Source: Chloroflexota bacterium
GTDB lineage: Bacteria > Chloroflexota > Limnocylindria > P2-11E
Assembly (NCBI GenBank): GCA_016875665.1
Contig: VGPA01000105.1
Coordinates: forward strand, 1-5,368
Direction of reading: 5' to 3'
Length of the DNA: 5,368 nucleotides
Under the pieces are notes generated by a model, which saw only the letters and a program-made list of their open reading frames with translations, was not told where the DNA came from and made no database searches. Each line of letters begins with the position of its first letter. Positions within the stretch are counted from its first letter, which is position 1. The position numbers and the translations under genes were made by a program. Positions 5,238-5,368 of this stretch are shown here, in pieces.

Positions 5238-5368
5238 GTGGGCCTGCACGACTTCGAGGTGCCCAGGCGGGTGATGGCGATCGCGGCGCACCCCGACGAC
5301 ATCGACTTCGGCGCGTCGGGAACAATGGCGCTCCTCGCCGCGAAGGGCGCGCACATCACCTACTGCGT
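5238..5368 (+). CDS. PIG-L/LmbE-family zinc deacetylase, MshB-like (partial, 5' end only)
   Basis: Only the first 43 codons are in the window and the frame is open at the right edge. The sequence VMAIAAHPDDIDFGASGTMALLAAKG (Val12-Gly37) is the hallmark N-terminus of the PIG-L/LmbE superfamily. In the AHPDD motif, His18 and Asp21 are the expected zinc ligands and Asp20 the expected catalytic base; the third ligand (a later His) is off the window. Members remove an N-acetyl group from GlcNAc-type sugars (MshB from GlcNAc-inositol, BshB from GlcNAc-malate, PIG-L from GlcNAc-phosphatidylinositol). The gene begins with zero spacing after the MshA-like glycosyltransferase and probably acts on that enzyme's product. 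The IDFGASGT form resembles an uncharacterised PIG-L group that I recall as common in Actinomycetota. Exact substrate cannot be assigned. Confidence 0.88.
   Translation, partial: MGLHDFEVPRRVMAIAAHPDDIDFGASGTMALLAAKGAHITYC

Noticed and set aside
3864..5354. Open frame of about 500 codons on the minus strand opposite the glycosyltransferase and PIG-L genes
   Set aside because: It would cover three genes with intact family motifs; its His/Arg/Val-rich composition is typical of antisense frames in high-GC DNA.

Overview
The window is GC-rich, protein-dense bacterial DNA. GTG starts are common, genes overlap or abut tightly, and two genes appear to have leaderless promoters (a -10 box exactly six bases upstream of a GTG). 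Protein sequence, base composition and start-codon style fit a deep-branching Actinomycetota (Thermoleophilia/Gaiellales type) or a similar high-GC phylum such as Chloroflexota. This placement is inference and cannot be settled from the window.

Left part, minus strand, read from high to low coordinates. A glycerate kinase gene (2912-1731) overlaps by four bases (ATGA) with glpX, a class II fructose-1,6-bisphosphatase (1734-739). Together they feed glycerate into lower glycolysis/gluconeogenesis and supply the irreversible gluconeogenic phosphatase step. A run of nine G sits at their junction and serves as both the kinase's last codons and the ribosome-binding region of glpX. After a 64-base gap, an XRE-type helix-turn-helix regulator with a helical, TPR-like C-terminal part (674-1) runs off the left edge. 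It has its own strong promoter (TTGACA, 17 bases, TAGCTT), which implies a leaderless transcript. Its base composition is visibly less GC-rich than that of its neighbours.

Right part, plus strand, divergent from the kinase across 62 bases. Three tightly packed genes follow: a BioF2/FemAB-like GNAT acyltransferase (2975-3964), a GT-B family 4 glycosyltransferase closely resembling MshA (3969-5237), and the start of a PIG-L/LmbE zinc deacetylase resembling MshB (5238 to the right edge). Spacing of 4 and 0 bases with Shine-Dalgarno sequences inside the preceding gene indicates one operon. A glycosyltransferase, a de-N-acetylase and an acyltransferase are the kinds of enzyme used to make mycothiol- or bacillithiol-like amino-sugar thiols. 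They are also compatible with another GlcNAc-derived glycoconjugate. This operon is the most interesting element of the window.

No rRNA, tRNA, CRISPR array, insertion sequence or convincing intrinsic terminator was seen. There is no gene-free stretch above 300 bases.
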